Positions 1 to 6,887 are shown, counted from the stretch's first letter. The stretch: DNA of 11,894 nt from Erwinia pyrifoliae DSM 12163 (GCF_000026985.1 NC_017390.1:3049990-3061883), one strand, 5' to 3'. Notes: generated by a model not told the origin, from the letters alone. Made by a program: numbers and translations.

Positions 1-341
1 GGATGGCGTTGGCGAGCATCATTTATATTACCTGAATGCTTCCTGTCAGAAACGACGGTAGAGTCAGTTTCCCTGTCAGTTACATAAGGTGAAAGATTAT
101 CCAGATTAGCTAACATTTCTTGCAAAATTTGCGAATTCACAGCTAATGGAACTGTCCTATTTTTTATCTGAACATTACCATTCTGACTTTCACTTACCGC
201 AATTTCTTGACGACTATTTTTAACATGGCTGATCTTTTTTAAAGCACTTCCAGCGACCGAAACTACAACATCACCTCTTATAACAGCAATATAAGGCGGG
301 TTCTTTCTCCTACTTTCTACTTTAGCATCTAAAACAGGCAT
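1..341 (-). CDS. Partial unidentified gene, N-terminal 113 codons (truncated by window edge)
   Basis: Reading leftwards from an ATG at 341-339, the frame stays open without a stop to the window edge, giving 113 residues that begin MPVLDAKVESRRKN. I do not recognise the family. The visible part is polar and rich in Asn, Ser, Val and Lys, with no signal peptide or membrane segment. A short hydrophobic stretch (YIAVIRGDVVVSVAG, residues 17-31) is followed by hydrophilic, probably flexible sequence. An in-frame TGA lies four codons upstream of the ATG, so translation cannot start much earlier. The upstream 100 bp or so is a diverged duplicate of the region upstream of the PPR-like gene at 1166-2131, and the ATGs align. 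Codon use is AT-rich, unlike the core genes to the right, which suggests acquired DNA. A secreted effector is possible but only by association. There is no clear Shine-Dalgarno sequence. The gene is credible, its function unknown. Confidence 0.6.
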   Translation of the reverse strand, partial: MPVLDAKVESRRKNPPYIAVIRGDVVVSVAGSALKKISHVKNSRQEIAVSESQNGNVQIKNRTVPLAVNSQILQEMLANLDNLSPYVTDRETDSTVVSDRKHSGNINDARQRH

Positions 342-450
342 ATAGGCAACTCAAATTTAATTATCAGGCTTTTGAAAATAAACCAAAAAAAATAAATATA
401 CTATAAAATAACAATCTTCTGATAATAACTGTGAATTTGTCAAATACTAT
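339..450 (-). repeat. Duplicated upstream/leader region, copy A
   Basis: This AT-rich stretch aligns base for base, with a few short indels, to 2129-2240 upstream of the PPR-like gene. Shared blocks include GGCATATAG at the start codon, a 14-nt identical core CAAAAAAAATAAAT (plus strand 384-397 against 2173-2186), ACAATC followed by CTAATAATAA/CTGATAATAA, and TTTGTCA. Similarity fades beyond about 445 in this copy, near where the decayed transposase begins. It should contain the promoter and 5' leader of the truncated gene, but no convincing -35/-10 pair can be fixed by eye. Confidence 0.75.
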
Positions 451-466
451 TTTAAACACACAGATT

Positions 467-850
467 TTAGTTTAAAATGCTTTTAGAGAGTTCCGGATTT
501 TCAACAATCAGTCGGTACTCTTCCGGCATCAGGATATTCATAACCCCATGCAGCCGTTCACTATCTTATTCTTTCAGCCAGCGCCGATGATTTACCGGAC
601 TTCACTCACTGTACTGAACGGATAAATATCCAATATTTCTGCCCGGTACTTTCGCTAAACCGCTCGATATACGAGTTCTGTATCGGCAACCCCGGCTTAA
701 TAAATTTCAGCATTATGCCGTTCTCTTCAGCCTATTGTGCTGGCGTCAACGATACCCCTTCGGGAGCGTTATCCATTCGCATGTTCAGCGGACATCTACG
801 GTTCGCCACGATATTTGTCCAGCACCAGGACGAATCAATCAATCTTAAAT
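467..850 (-). pseudogene. Decayed IS3-family transposase (orfB C-terminal fragment)
   Basis: Translated in shifting minus-strand frames, this stretch follows the C-terminal half of an IS3-family orfB (DDE transposase). It has a VANRRCPLNMRMDNAPE block at about 759-810, with the second catalytic Asp in DNAPE. Next comes FIKPGLPIQNSYIERFS at about 654-700, with the catalytic Glu. After a frameshift near 650 it continues ILDIYPFSTVSEVR (about 605-645). After further lesions it gives EEYRLIVENPELSK near 490-530 and ends in TAA at 467-469. An in-frame TAG at 732-734, at least one frameshift and other stops (for example after SEVR) show it is dead. The N-terminal half of orfB and orfA are absent, and I could not identify inverted terminal repeats. 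It lies directly upstream of the truncated gene at 1-341 and marks this segment as a site of past insertion and rearrangement. Confidence 0.8.
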
Positions 851-1165
851 CATTCCCGCTGTGCCTGAGCGTGTGCAATGGATTCGAAGGGTCACCGGTT
901 TGCCACTGCCACACTTATACCTGTTCGAACGTGCCGCGTTGCGTAATGAGCTGTTACCGCCACCCAGTGGAACTAACAAGACAACAGCTGCCCGGCCTGG
1001 CAGCTTATGTAAGCCTGTTAGTTCCCCACGCGGAAGAAGACTAACAGAATTAGGGTGATGATTTTTATAAATAAAGGCAGTGTGAATCAACCTTAACATC
1101 AGCCAGCTCGTCAAAGGGGAGTGACACTGGAATAGCCCTTAATATCGGAGATCAAACTAGATTAT
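851..1165. other. Stretch without a recognisable gene, upstream of the IS remnant
   Basis: No gene is convincing in these 315 bases. A plus-strand frame is open from 861 to 1058 (65 codons, with a run reading LPLPHLYLFERAALRNEL), and a minus-strand frame covers part of the same ground. Neither has a ribosome binding site or a family I know. The base composition at 880-1040 is more GC-rich than the flanking AT-rich genes, so it may be a fragment of a different element. It contains the nested inverted repeats at 969-1025. I see no terminator for the PPR-like gene, which ends at 1166. Confidence 0.4.
969..1025. repeat. Nested perfect inverted repeats
   Basis: An outer perfect 10-bp inverted repeat, GGAACTAACA (969-978) and TGTTAGTTCC (1016-1025), encloses an inner perfect 7-bp one, AGCTGCC (986-992) and GGCAGCT (999-1005), with a 6-nt loop. 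The two can stack into one long hairpin with an internal bulge on either strand. No T-tract follows on either side, so an intrinsic terminator is unlikely. A mobile-element end or a folded recombination site is possible but unproven. Confidence 0.7.
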
Positions 1166-2131
1166 CTACGAGTCAGCCTGAACCTGCATGATGAAATTTT
1201 TAAGTCGCGGATTTTTGATCTGAATTAACAGAGAACTAAAGACGTCTTTTGGCATATAACTCAGTATCTTCTTCGCGACTTCTTTATTATTGTTATTTTG
1301 ACAGTCTTTCAATAATGAAATCAATACCCCATTTTCAGGACGCAAATCTTCACTATACGCTCTGCTCAGTGCATATTCTGCACCTGCCAATTTATTCCAT
1401 GGATACAATGAGGGACTGTAGAGATAAGCATAAATCAAACACTCGTAAGTCTTGTTGTCAGGTTTTATTTTGTCTGTTTTTAAATCGCCCACATACATTC
1501 TGGCTAATAATTTTTCCGCCATTTCATGGTCACCTACGGTGGAGTAACCACGCATCATAGAGTTACAGTTGGGCGTAGTCACATTTGCTATTTGTCTAAG
1601 TTTTTCAAATGTTAGTTCTGCACGCTCAACGTCTCCTGAATAAGCATACTCCTTCAACAATTTGGCGTAAGCCCATTCGAACCCAGACTTTTTTTCATGA
1701 CCATTAAGTAGGCTTTCGACCTCAGCATATTGTTTACAATTTAAAAAATTATCAATTTTTTGACCAATATCCAAAATTTTAGCTTCTTTGGTGGATGAGT
1801 TTGACAAATTGTGTGTGCGTTCATGACTTAGAATATTTCCTACAATGAATGAACCAAGTTCCAGACGATGAACAAACCGAGTTGGAGTATTTTCCCCTTT
1901 CTCACCAATAGTTGGTTTTTGAGCATGGGTGACTGTTTCAACTAACAGATCATGTCGAAAAGCATTATCTTTGCGACTTGTAGCCCCCCCCATGTCTTGA
2001 GGACTATTATCGACATTCATTATATTTCCTACAAACGTCTTACTAGCAGTGGCTGAAGCATAACTTTTTCTTCCTGTAGACTGGGTTAAAATACTTCCTT
2101 CATTTGTTAATTTAATAGGGTCAAGAGGCAT
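1166..2131 (-). CDS. Pentatricopeptide-repeat (PPR)-like protein, possible effector
   Basis: A 321-residue protein in two parts. Residues 1-115 are polar, Ser/Thr/Asn-rich and probably disordered. Residues 117-300 are helical repeats. Three units fit the PPR pattern: 152-185 (YAKLLKEYAYSGDVERAE), 186-225 (NSMMRGYSTVGDHEMAEKLL, ending IKPD) and 226-266 (TYECLIYAYL, then AEYALSRA, ending RPE). Weaker units lie at about 117-150 and 267-300. PPR proteins are alpha-solenoids that bind single-stranded RNA; they are abundant in plant organelles and scattered in bacteria. Only the second unit shows a canonical specificity pair (Asn190 at position 5, Asp225 at the last position). The ATG at 2131 is chosen over the more distal one at 2203 because it aligns with the start of the neighbouring truncated gene; the 24-residue extension would be translated from the duplicated AT-rich leader. 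There is no clear Shine-Dalgarno at either start and no signal peptide. The gene ends in TAG. AT-rich codon use suggests transfer. The effector role is inference. Confidence 0.75.
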   Translation of the reverse strand: MPLDPIKLTNEGSILTQSTGRKSYASATASKTFVGNIMNVDNSPQDMGGATSRKDNAFRHDLLVETVTHAQKPTIGEKGENTPTRFVHRLELGSFIVGNILSHERTHNLSNSSTKEAKILDIGQKIDNFLNCKQYAEVESLLNGHEKKSGFEWAYAKLLKEYAYSGDVERAELTFEKLRQIANVTTPNCNSMMRGYSTVGDHEMAEKLLARMYVGDLKTDKIKPDNKTYECLIYAYLYSPSLYPWNKLAGAEYALSRAYSEDLRPENGVLISLLKDCQNNNNKEVAKKILSYMPKDVFSSLLIQIKNPRLKNFIMQVQADS

Positions 2132-2240
2132 ATAGTTCATTAGAATTAATTGTAAGGCATTAAACAATAAATCAAAAAAAATAAATGAAATATAAAAAAA
2201 CAATCATATTCTAATAATAAAGACTTTGTCAGATGCAATA
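2129..2240 (-). repeat. Duplicated upstream/leader region, copy B
   Basis: This is the counterpart of 339-450, lying immediately upstream of and including the start codon of the PPR-like gene. The block AATAAAYCAAAAAAAATAAAT matches at 20 of 21 positions (2166-2186 against 377-397). Upstream similarity continues through AATAATAA and TTTGTCA (about 2224-2231). Conservation of a non-coding region next to dissimilar proteins points to a shared promoter or regulator site, or a conserved leader RNA. Confidence 0.75.
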
Positions 2241-2353
2241 ATCTTTATTCATTGCAAATCCTCTTGGAAGAACTATTTATTTTACTAACCAATATCCGTA
2301 GTGGGAAAGCATCCAGACAGGAAATAACTTATGCCGACGGTTGCTTCCAGAAC

Positions 2354-2386
2354 AAAAAAAGGGGCCAACCTCACGGTCAGCCCCTT
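2354..2386 (-). terminator. Intrinsic terminator of the rpsP-rimM-trmD-rplS operon
   Basis: On the minus strand, a 12-bp stem (AAGGGGCTGACC pairing with GGTTGGCCCCTT, including G-T pairs) with a GTGA loop is followed by seven T residues (2354-2360). It lies 39 nt beyond the rplS stop. It also separates the core operon from the AT-rich accessory segment to its left. Confidence 0.9.
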
Positions 2387-2424
2387 GTTTGCTATTAACT
2401 AGTCGATGTCGCGTTAGCGATACC

Positions 2425-2814
<390 letters not shown>

Positions 2815-2828
2815 TTAATCCAGCCGTA

Positions 2829-3581
2829 TCATCGTTTTGTTGCCTGGTGGTGTTCCCGTTGGAACTCAGCCAGCAACTTTGCTTGCTCTTCAGTCAGAGC
2901 CAGGTTTTCCAGAAGTTCAGGTCTTCTAAGCCAGGTACGGCCCAACGACTGTTTCAGGCGCCATTGGCGAATATCAGCATGGTTGCCCGACAGTAAAACC
3001 GGCGGAACCTCCATCCCTTCTAACACTTCAGGGCGGGTATAGTGTGGGCAATCCAGCAAACCGTCAGAAAAAGAGTCTTCCTCGGCCGATGCCTGTTTTC
3101 CCAGAACTCCCGGTATAAACCGGGAAACCGAGTCAATCAGCGTCATTGCTGGCAGCTCACCACCGCTGAGGACGTAATCGCCAATCGACCACTCTTCATC
3201 GATTTCGGTTTTGATTACGCGCTCATCAATCCCTTCGTAGCGACCGCAAACCAGAATCAACTTCTGGTTGGTCGCCAGTTCGCAAACCCCGTTCTGATCG
3301 AGTTTACGCCCCTGAGGTGACAGATAAATCACCTTAGCGCCTTCCCCTGCCGCCGCTTTTGCTGCGTGGATGGCATCCCGTAAGGGTTGAACCATCATTA
3401 GCATTCCCGGCCCACCGCCGTAAGGACGTTCATCTACGGTACGATGGCGGTCGTGAGTGAAGTCACGCGGACTCCAGCTCTGAATGCTGAGCAGGCCATT
3501 TTTTACTGCCCGGCCAGTTACTCCGTAATCGGTAATTGCGCGAAACATGTCAGGAAACAGGCTGATTATGCCAATCCACAT
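2829..3581 (-). CDS. trmD: tRNA (guanine-37-N1)-methyltransferase
   Basis: A 250-residue SPOUT-class methyltransferase that uses S-adenosylmethionine to make m1G37 in tRNAs with G36G37, which prevents +1 frameshifting. The deep trefoil-knot SAM site is visible as [11 protein letters not shown] (86-96), [12 protein letters not shown] (112-123) and [19 protein letters not shown] (132-150). Arg154 and the catalytic Asp169 (in EEDS) are present. The C-terminal tRNA-binding domain contains [18 protein letters not shown]. The start [10 protein letters not shown] at 3581 matches the E. coli protein; the frame is open 18 codons further upstream, but that would run into the rimM end. Its Shine-Dalgarno is weak, and the gap to rimM is 35 nt. 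The last few residues differ from and are slightly shorter than in E. coli, which is ordinary variation. Confidence 0.97.
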   Translation of the reverse strand: MWIGIISLFPDMFRAITDYGVTGRAVKNGLLSIQSWSPRDFTHDRHRTVDERPYGGGPGMLMMVQPLRDAIHAAKAAAGEGAKVIYLSPQGRKLDQNGVCELATNQKLILVCGRYEGIDERVIKTEIDEEWSIGDYVLSGGELPAMTLIDSVSRFIPGVLGKQASAEEDSFSDGLLDCPHYTRPEVLEGMEVPPVLLSGNHADIRQWRLKQSLGRTWLRRPELLENLALTEEQAKLLAEFQREHHQATKR

Positions 3582-3616
3582 ACTCTGCGCCGGAGTATTA
3601 CCGTTTTGTTCGGAGC

Positions 3617-4165
3617 TCAAAAACCAGGATCCCAATCTACTTTGATGGTGCGGGTAGTGAGATCGACATTCTTGATAACCTGTTCATCGAGGAACGGAAT
3701 CAACCGCTCCTGCGCACCAAACGCATCCTTCAGGTTAGCCTTGACGACGAGAACGTCGTTTGAACCGGTTTCCATCATATCGATGACTTTACCCAGCTCA
3801 TAACCTTCAACAGTGACTACCTGGCAGCCCATCAGGTCTTTCCAGTAATAGTCGCCGTTATCCAGCTCCGGCAGTTGCTCTGAATCCACGACAATTTCGC
3901 AATTGGTCAGCAGACCCGCAGCATCACGATCGTCAATGCCTTTGACTTTGATTATCATGTCCTGATTGTGGCGCTTCCAGCCTTCCAGCTCGACAAGCTG
4001 CCATTGACCCGCTCGTTGAATAAACCACGGCTGATAGTCAAAAATGCTTTCGGCGTCTTCGGTGGAGGAAAACACTTTGAGCCAACCACGAATACCATAG
4101 GCAGAGCCCATCTTCCCCAGAATTAACGGGGTTGCGGGAGGCTGCGCGGTGAGTTGCTTGCTCAT
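3617..4165 (-). CDS. rimM: Ribosome maturation factor RimM (16S rRNA processing)
   Basis: A 182-residue protein with the same length as E. coli RimM. The N-terminal RimM domain contains [19 protein letters not shown] (about 19-37), the segment that recognises the assembling 30S head. A C-terminal PRC-barrel follows, with [12 protein letters not shown] (about 99-110) and a [11 protein letters not shown] stretch. RimM binds S19 and helps mature the 3' domain of 16S rRNA. The start MSKQLTAQ at 4165 has a GGTGG Shine-Dalgarno five bases upstream; a GTG three codons earlier (4174) is in frame but overlaps that site and does not match the family start. The gap to rpsP is 18 nt, so translational coupling is plausible. 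Confidence 0.97.
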   Translation of the reverse strand: MSKQLTAQPPATPLILGKMGSAYGIRGWLKVFSSTEDAESIFDYQPWFIQRAGQWQLVELEGWKRHNQDMIIKVKGIDDRDAAGLLTNCEIVVDSEQLPELDNGDYYWKDLMGCQVVTVEGYELGKVIDMMETGSNDVLVVKANLKDAFGAQERLIPFLDEQVIKNVDLTTRTIKVDWDPGF

Positions 4166-4183
4166 GTTGACCACCGTGACAGA

Positions 4184-4432
4184 TTAAGCTGCTTTCTTAG
4201 CTTGCTTGATCAGCGCGTTAACGCGATCGGACAGCGTAGCGCCCTGGCCAACCCAGTGCTCAATGCGGTCCAGATCCAGACGCAGTGGCTCAGCCTGACC
4301 AGAAGCGATCGGGTTGAAGAAGCCAACGCGCTCGATGAAGCGACCGTTGCGAGCATTACGGCTGTCGGTGACGACTACCTGATAGAACGGACGCTTTTTA
4401 GCGCCGTGACGTGCCAAACGAATTGTTACCAT
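4184..4432 (-). CDS. rpsP: 30S ribosomal protein S16
   Basis: The 82-residue product begins [20 protein letters not shown] and ends with the Ala-Ala tail seen in E. coli S16, at the same length. S16 binds 16S rRNA early in assembly of the 30S body. It is the first gene of the rpsP-rimM-trmD-rplS operon. AGAGGA lies just upstream of the ATG as ribosome binding site. The region between the operon promoter (4510-4537) and this start carries a GC-rich hairpin that could modulate expression of the whole operon. Confidence 0.97.
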   Translation of the reverse strand: MVTIRLARHGAKKRPFYQVVVTDSRNARNGRFIERVGFFNPIASGQAEPLRLDLDRIEHWVGQGATLSDRVNALIKQAKKAA

Positions 4433-4445
4433 AACATCCTCTTTA

Positions 4446-4487
4446 GTTAATAAAACAACCGGGCCCCATTGAGGGAACGGGGCCCGG
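4446..4487 (-). terminator. Leader hairpin with T-rich tail between ffh and rpsP (terminator/attenuator)
   Basis: A perfect 9-bp stem, CCGGGCCCC (4479-4487 read on the minus strand) pairing with GGGGCCCGG (4459-4467), has an 11-nt loop and is followed by TTGTTTTATT. It looks like an intrinsic terminator for ffh. Because the predicted rpsP promoter lies upstream of it, it would also be in the leader of the operon mRNA and could act as an attenuator. Confidence 0.7.
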
Positions 4488-4509
4488 ATGCAATATAAAA
4501 AGCCCGAAA

Positions 4510-4537
4510 ATTTTACTCATTTTGGCGCAAAAAGCAA
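4510..4537 (-). promoter_or_regulatory. Predicted sigma-70 promoter of the rpsP-rimM-trmD-rplS operon
   Basis: On the minus strand, a -35 of TTGCTT (4537-4532) is separated by 16 bp from a -10 of TAAAAT (4515-4510). A GC-containing segment follows the -10. It lies in the 136-nt ffh-rpsP gap, so the operon can be transcribed independently of ffh. This is a prediction by eye from consensus. Confidence 0.6.
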
Positions 4538-4568
4538 TCTAATTCGCCCGAGTCATTTTCCGGCCAGC

Positions 4569-5930
4569 TTAACGACCTGGGAAACCCGGCGGCATCATAC
4601 CTTTCATGCCGCGCATCATTTTCGCCATACCGCCTTTCTTCATCTTTTTCATCATGCGCTGCATATCGTCGAACTGCTTAAGCAAGCGGTTAACGTCCTG
4701 TACCTGCATACCAGAACCGGCAGCAATGCGGCGCTTGCGCGAGCCTTTGATAATCTCCGGCTTTTGGCGCTCTTTGCGCGTCATGGAGTTGATCATCGCT
4801 TCCATGCGCACCAGCACTTTGTCGTCCATCTGCGACTTAACGTTATCCGGCAGCTGCCCCATGCCCGGCAGTTTACCCATCAGGCTGGCCATACCGCCCA
4901 TATTACGCATCTGCTTGAGCTGGTCGAGGAAGTCGTTCAGGTCAAAGCCGTCACCCTTCTTCAGTTTGCTGGCCAGCTTTTCCGCCTGAGCGCGGTCTAC
5001 TTTGCTTTCGATATCTTCGATCAGCGACAGCATATCGCCCATGCCCAGAATACGCGAAGCAATGCGGTCAGGATAGAAGGGTTCCAGGGCCTCGGTTTTC
5101 TCACCGACCCCCATAAACTTAATCGGTTTACCGGTGATATGACGAATCGACAGCGCCGCACCGCCACGGGCGTCACCATCGACTTTCGTCAGAACCACAC
5201 CGGTTAACGGCAGCGCTTCGTTAAACGCCCTGGCGGTATTGGCCGCATCCTGGCCGGTCATGGCATCGACAACAAACAGCGTTTCTACCGGGTTAATCGC
5301 GGCGTGAACCTGTTTGATCTCGTCCATCATCGCTTCATCAACGTGCAGTCGGCCGGCGGTATCCACCAGCAGCACATCGTAGAATTTCAGCTTCGCCTGC
5401 TGTAATGCATTTTTAACGATATCGACCGGCCGCTGACTCAGGTCGGACGGACAAAAATCTACCCCGACCTGCTCCGCCAGCGTTTCCAGCTGTTTAATTG
5501 CCGCCGGGCGATAGACGTCGGCAGACACCACCAGCACTTTTTTCTTGTGCTTTTCACGCAGGAATTTACCGAGTTTACCGACGCTGGTGGTTTTACCCGC
5601 CCCCTGCAGGCCCGCCATCAGAACCACCGCTGGTGGCTGTGCCGCCAGGTTCAGCGTGTTGTTCTCCTCACCCATTGCCGCCACCAGCTCGTTTTTCACG
5701 ATCTTGACGAACTCCTGGCCCGGCGTCAGGCTTTTGTTCACTTCCTGACCAACGGCGCGTTCTTTAACACGCCCGATAAAGTCACGCACCACCGGCAGCG
5801 CAACGTCTGCTTCCAGTAGCGCCATGCGCACTTCGCGCAGCGTGTCTTTAATGTTGTCTTCTGTTAGCCGTCCACGGCCGCTGATATTGCGCAGGGTTTG
5901 CGATAGTCTATCGGTTAAATTATCAAACAT
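4569..5930 (-). CDS. ffh: Signal recognition particle protein Ffh (SRP54 GTPase)
   Basis: A 453-residue protein of the same length as E. coli Ffh. With 4.5S RNA it forms the SRP, which binds signal sequences emerging from the ribosome and delivers inner-membrane proteins to FtsY. The N domain covers about residues 1-85. The G domain shows the P-loop GLQGAGKTT (107-115), DTAGR (190-194), TKVD (248-251) and DGDARGG (251-257). The Met-rich M domain (about 300-453) contains the RNA-binding segment IIKGSRKRRIAAGSGM and the Met-rich tail ending MMPPGFPGR. It is transcribed divergently from ypjD and lies upstream of rpsP. A GAGAGA stretch precedes the ATG. All key motifs are intact. Confidence 0.98.
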   Translation of the reverse strand: MFDNLTDRLSQTLRNISGRGRLTEDNIKDTLREVRMALLEADVALPVVRDFIGRVKERAVGQEVNKSLTPGQEFVKIVKNELVAAMGEENNTLNLAAQPPAVVLMAGLQGAGKTTSVGKLGKFLREKHKKKVLVVSADVYRPAAIKQLETLAEQVGVDFCPSDLSQRPVDIVKNALQQAKLKFYDVLLVDTAGRLHVDEAMMDEIKQVHAAINPVETLFVVDAMTGQDAANTARAFNEALPLTGVVLTKVDGDARGGAALSIRHITGKPIKFMGVGEKTEALEPFYPDRIASRILGMGDMLSLIEDIESKVDRAQAEKLASKLKKGDGFDLNDFLDQLKQMRNMGGMASLMGKLPGMGQLPDNVKSQMDDKVLVRMEAMINSMTRKERQKPEIIKGSRKRRIAAGSGMQVQDVNRLLKQFDDMQRMMKKMKKGGMAKMMRGMKGMMPPGFPGR

Positions 5931-5981
5931 CGTCTCTCGCTCAACGTAATGAGAGGCCGCCGTGGCGACACAATTCTACCG

Positions 5982-6010
5982 ATTATAACATGATCCCGCT
6001 GGGATCTCAG
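5982..6010 (-). promoter_or_regulatory. Predicted ffh promoter with inverted repeat in its spacer
   Basis: On the minus strand, the -10 is TATAAT (5987-5982) and, 17 bp upstream, the -35 is CTGAGA (6010-6005, four of six matches to TTGACA). The spacer carries the perfect inverted repeat GATCCC-GCT-GGGATC (5992-6006), which overlaps the -35 edge and could be an operator. The prediction rests on consensus and position, 50-odd bp upstream of the ffh start. Confidence 0.55.
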
Positions 6011-6029
6011 CCATATGCGATGAGATCGT

Positions 6030-6058
6030 TTGGAGCCAGCCGTCGCTGGCGCTATACT
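6030..6058 (+). promoter_or_regulatory. Predicted promoter of ypjD-corB
   Basis: A -35 of TTGGAG (6030-6035) and a -10 of TATACT (6053-6058) are spaced by 17 bp, about 38 bp before the ypjD start. The spacer contains CCAGC-CGTC-GCTGG (6036-6049), a perfect 5-bp inverted repeat. It faces away from the ffh promoter, whose -35 lies only 20 bp to the left. Confidence 0.6.
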
Positions 6059-6095
6059 GATTTTTTCCCTATCCGGTCGGTATCTGACGAAAGCT

Positions 6096-6887
6096 ATGTC
6101 CGTAATTGCGATTCTGGCGCTATTCGCCTACTCATTCAGCCTCGCCCTGATCATCCCCAGCCTGCTGCGTAAAAACAGCACCTGGCGGCGACTGGCCGTG
6201 CTCTCCGCCATCGTTGCCCTGGTGTGCCATGCCGTAGCGCTGGAACAGCGTATTTTTGTTCTGAATGGCGGACAAAACCTCAGCCTGTTGAATATCGCTT
6301 CACTGGTGAGCCTGCTTATCTGCTTTATCATGACCCTTGTCGCCTCACGTAACCGAGGCTGGATCCTGCTGCCCATAGTTTACAGCTTTGCGTTGATTAA
6401 CCTGGCGTTCGCGACATTTGTCCCCAATGCTTTCATCACGCATCTGGAAACCACACCGGGCATGATGGTGCACATCGGCCTGGCGCTATTTGCTTATGCG
6501 ACCCTGATTATTGCCGCGCTTTACGCGCTCCAGCTTGCCTGGATCGACTGGTTGCTGAAAAATAAGAAACTGGCGTTTAATACCGATATCCCCCCGTTGA
6601 TGACTATCGAACGTAAGATGTTCCATATCACTCAGATCGGCGTTGTGCTGCTGACGCTGGTGCTGTGCACCGGGTTGTTCTTTATGCATGACCTGTTCAG
6701 CCGAGAAAATATTGATAAAGCGGTGCTGTCAATCGCGGCCTGGTTCCTCTATATCGTGCTGCTGTGGGGGCACTACCATGAAGGCTGGCGCGGTCGCCGC
6801 GTGGTGTGGTTCAACTGTGGCGGCGCATTTTTGCTCACGATGTCTTACTTCGGTAGCCGCATGCTGCAGCACTTTTTGACCTCCTGA
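6096..6887 (+). CDS. ypjD: Inner-membrane protein YpjD, cytochrome c assembly (CcmC-like) family
   Basis: A 263-residue integral membrane protein of the same length as E. coli YpjD. Hydrophobic segments run through the whole chain, consistent with about eight membrane spans, from IAILALFAYSFSLALIIPS at the N-terminus to the last span near FLLTMSYFGS. The haem-handling-family segment WGHYHEGWRGRRVVWF lies near residues 225-240. The family resembles CcmC/CcsA, but YpjD's biochemical role is poorly defined; association with CorB-type proteins rests on its persistent linkage to that gene. The frame opens 22 codons earlier (6030), inside the predicted promoter, so the ATG at 6096, which matches the E. 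coli start, is preferred. The Shine-Dalgarno is weak. corB starts 20 nt downstream, so the two are probably co-transcribed. Confidence 0.93.
   Translation: MSVIAILALFAYSFSLALIIPSLLRKNSTWRRLAVLSAIVALVCHAVALEQRIFVLNGGQNLSLLNIASLVSLLICFIMTLVASRNRGWILLPIVYSFALINLAFATFVPNAFITHLETTPGMMVHIGLALFAYATLIIAALYALQLAWIDWLLKNKKLAFNTDIPPLMTIERKMFHITQIGVVLLTLVLCTGLFFMHDLFSRENIDKAVLSIAAWFLYIVLLWGHYHEGWRGRRVVWFNCGGAFLLTMSYFGSRMLQHFLTS

Noticed and set aside
969..1025. Integron attC site
   Set aside because: Overall size and nested arms are suggestive, but the core GTTAGTT breaks the GTTRRRY consensus, and there is no integrase or cassette array nearby.
715..1058. Plus-strand open frames (715-1044 and 861-1058) as genes
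   Set aside because: The first lies largely antisense to the IS3-family transposase remnant, and neither has a ribosome binding site or a recognisable family; both are most likely chance frames.
2132..2360. hrp box (GGAACC-N15/16-CCAC) upstream of the PPR-like gene, as expected for a Hrp-regulated effector
   Set aside because: No such pair is visible on the minus strand in the upstream region, so Hrp-type control cannot be claimed from sequence.
4488..5207. Long plus-strand open frame (239 codons) opposite ffh
   Set aside because: It is an antisense shadow of the strongly conserved ffh gene, with a His/Arg-rich composition typical of reverse-complement reading.
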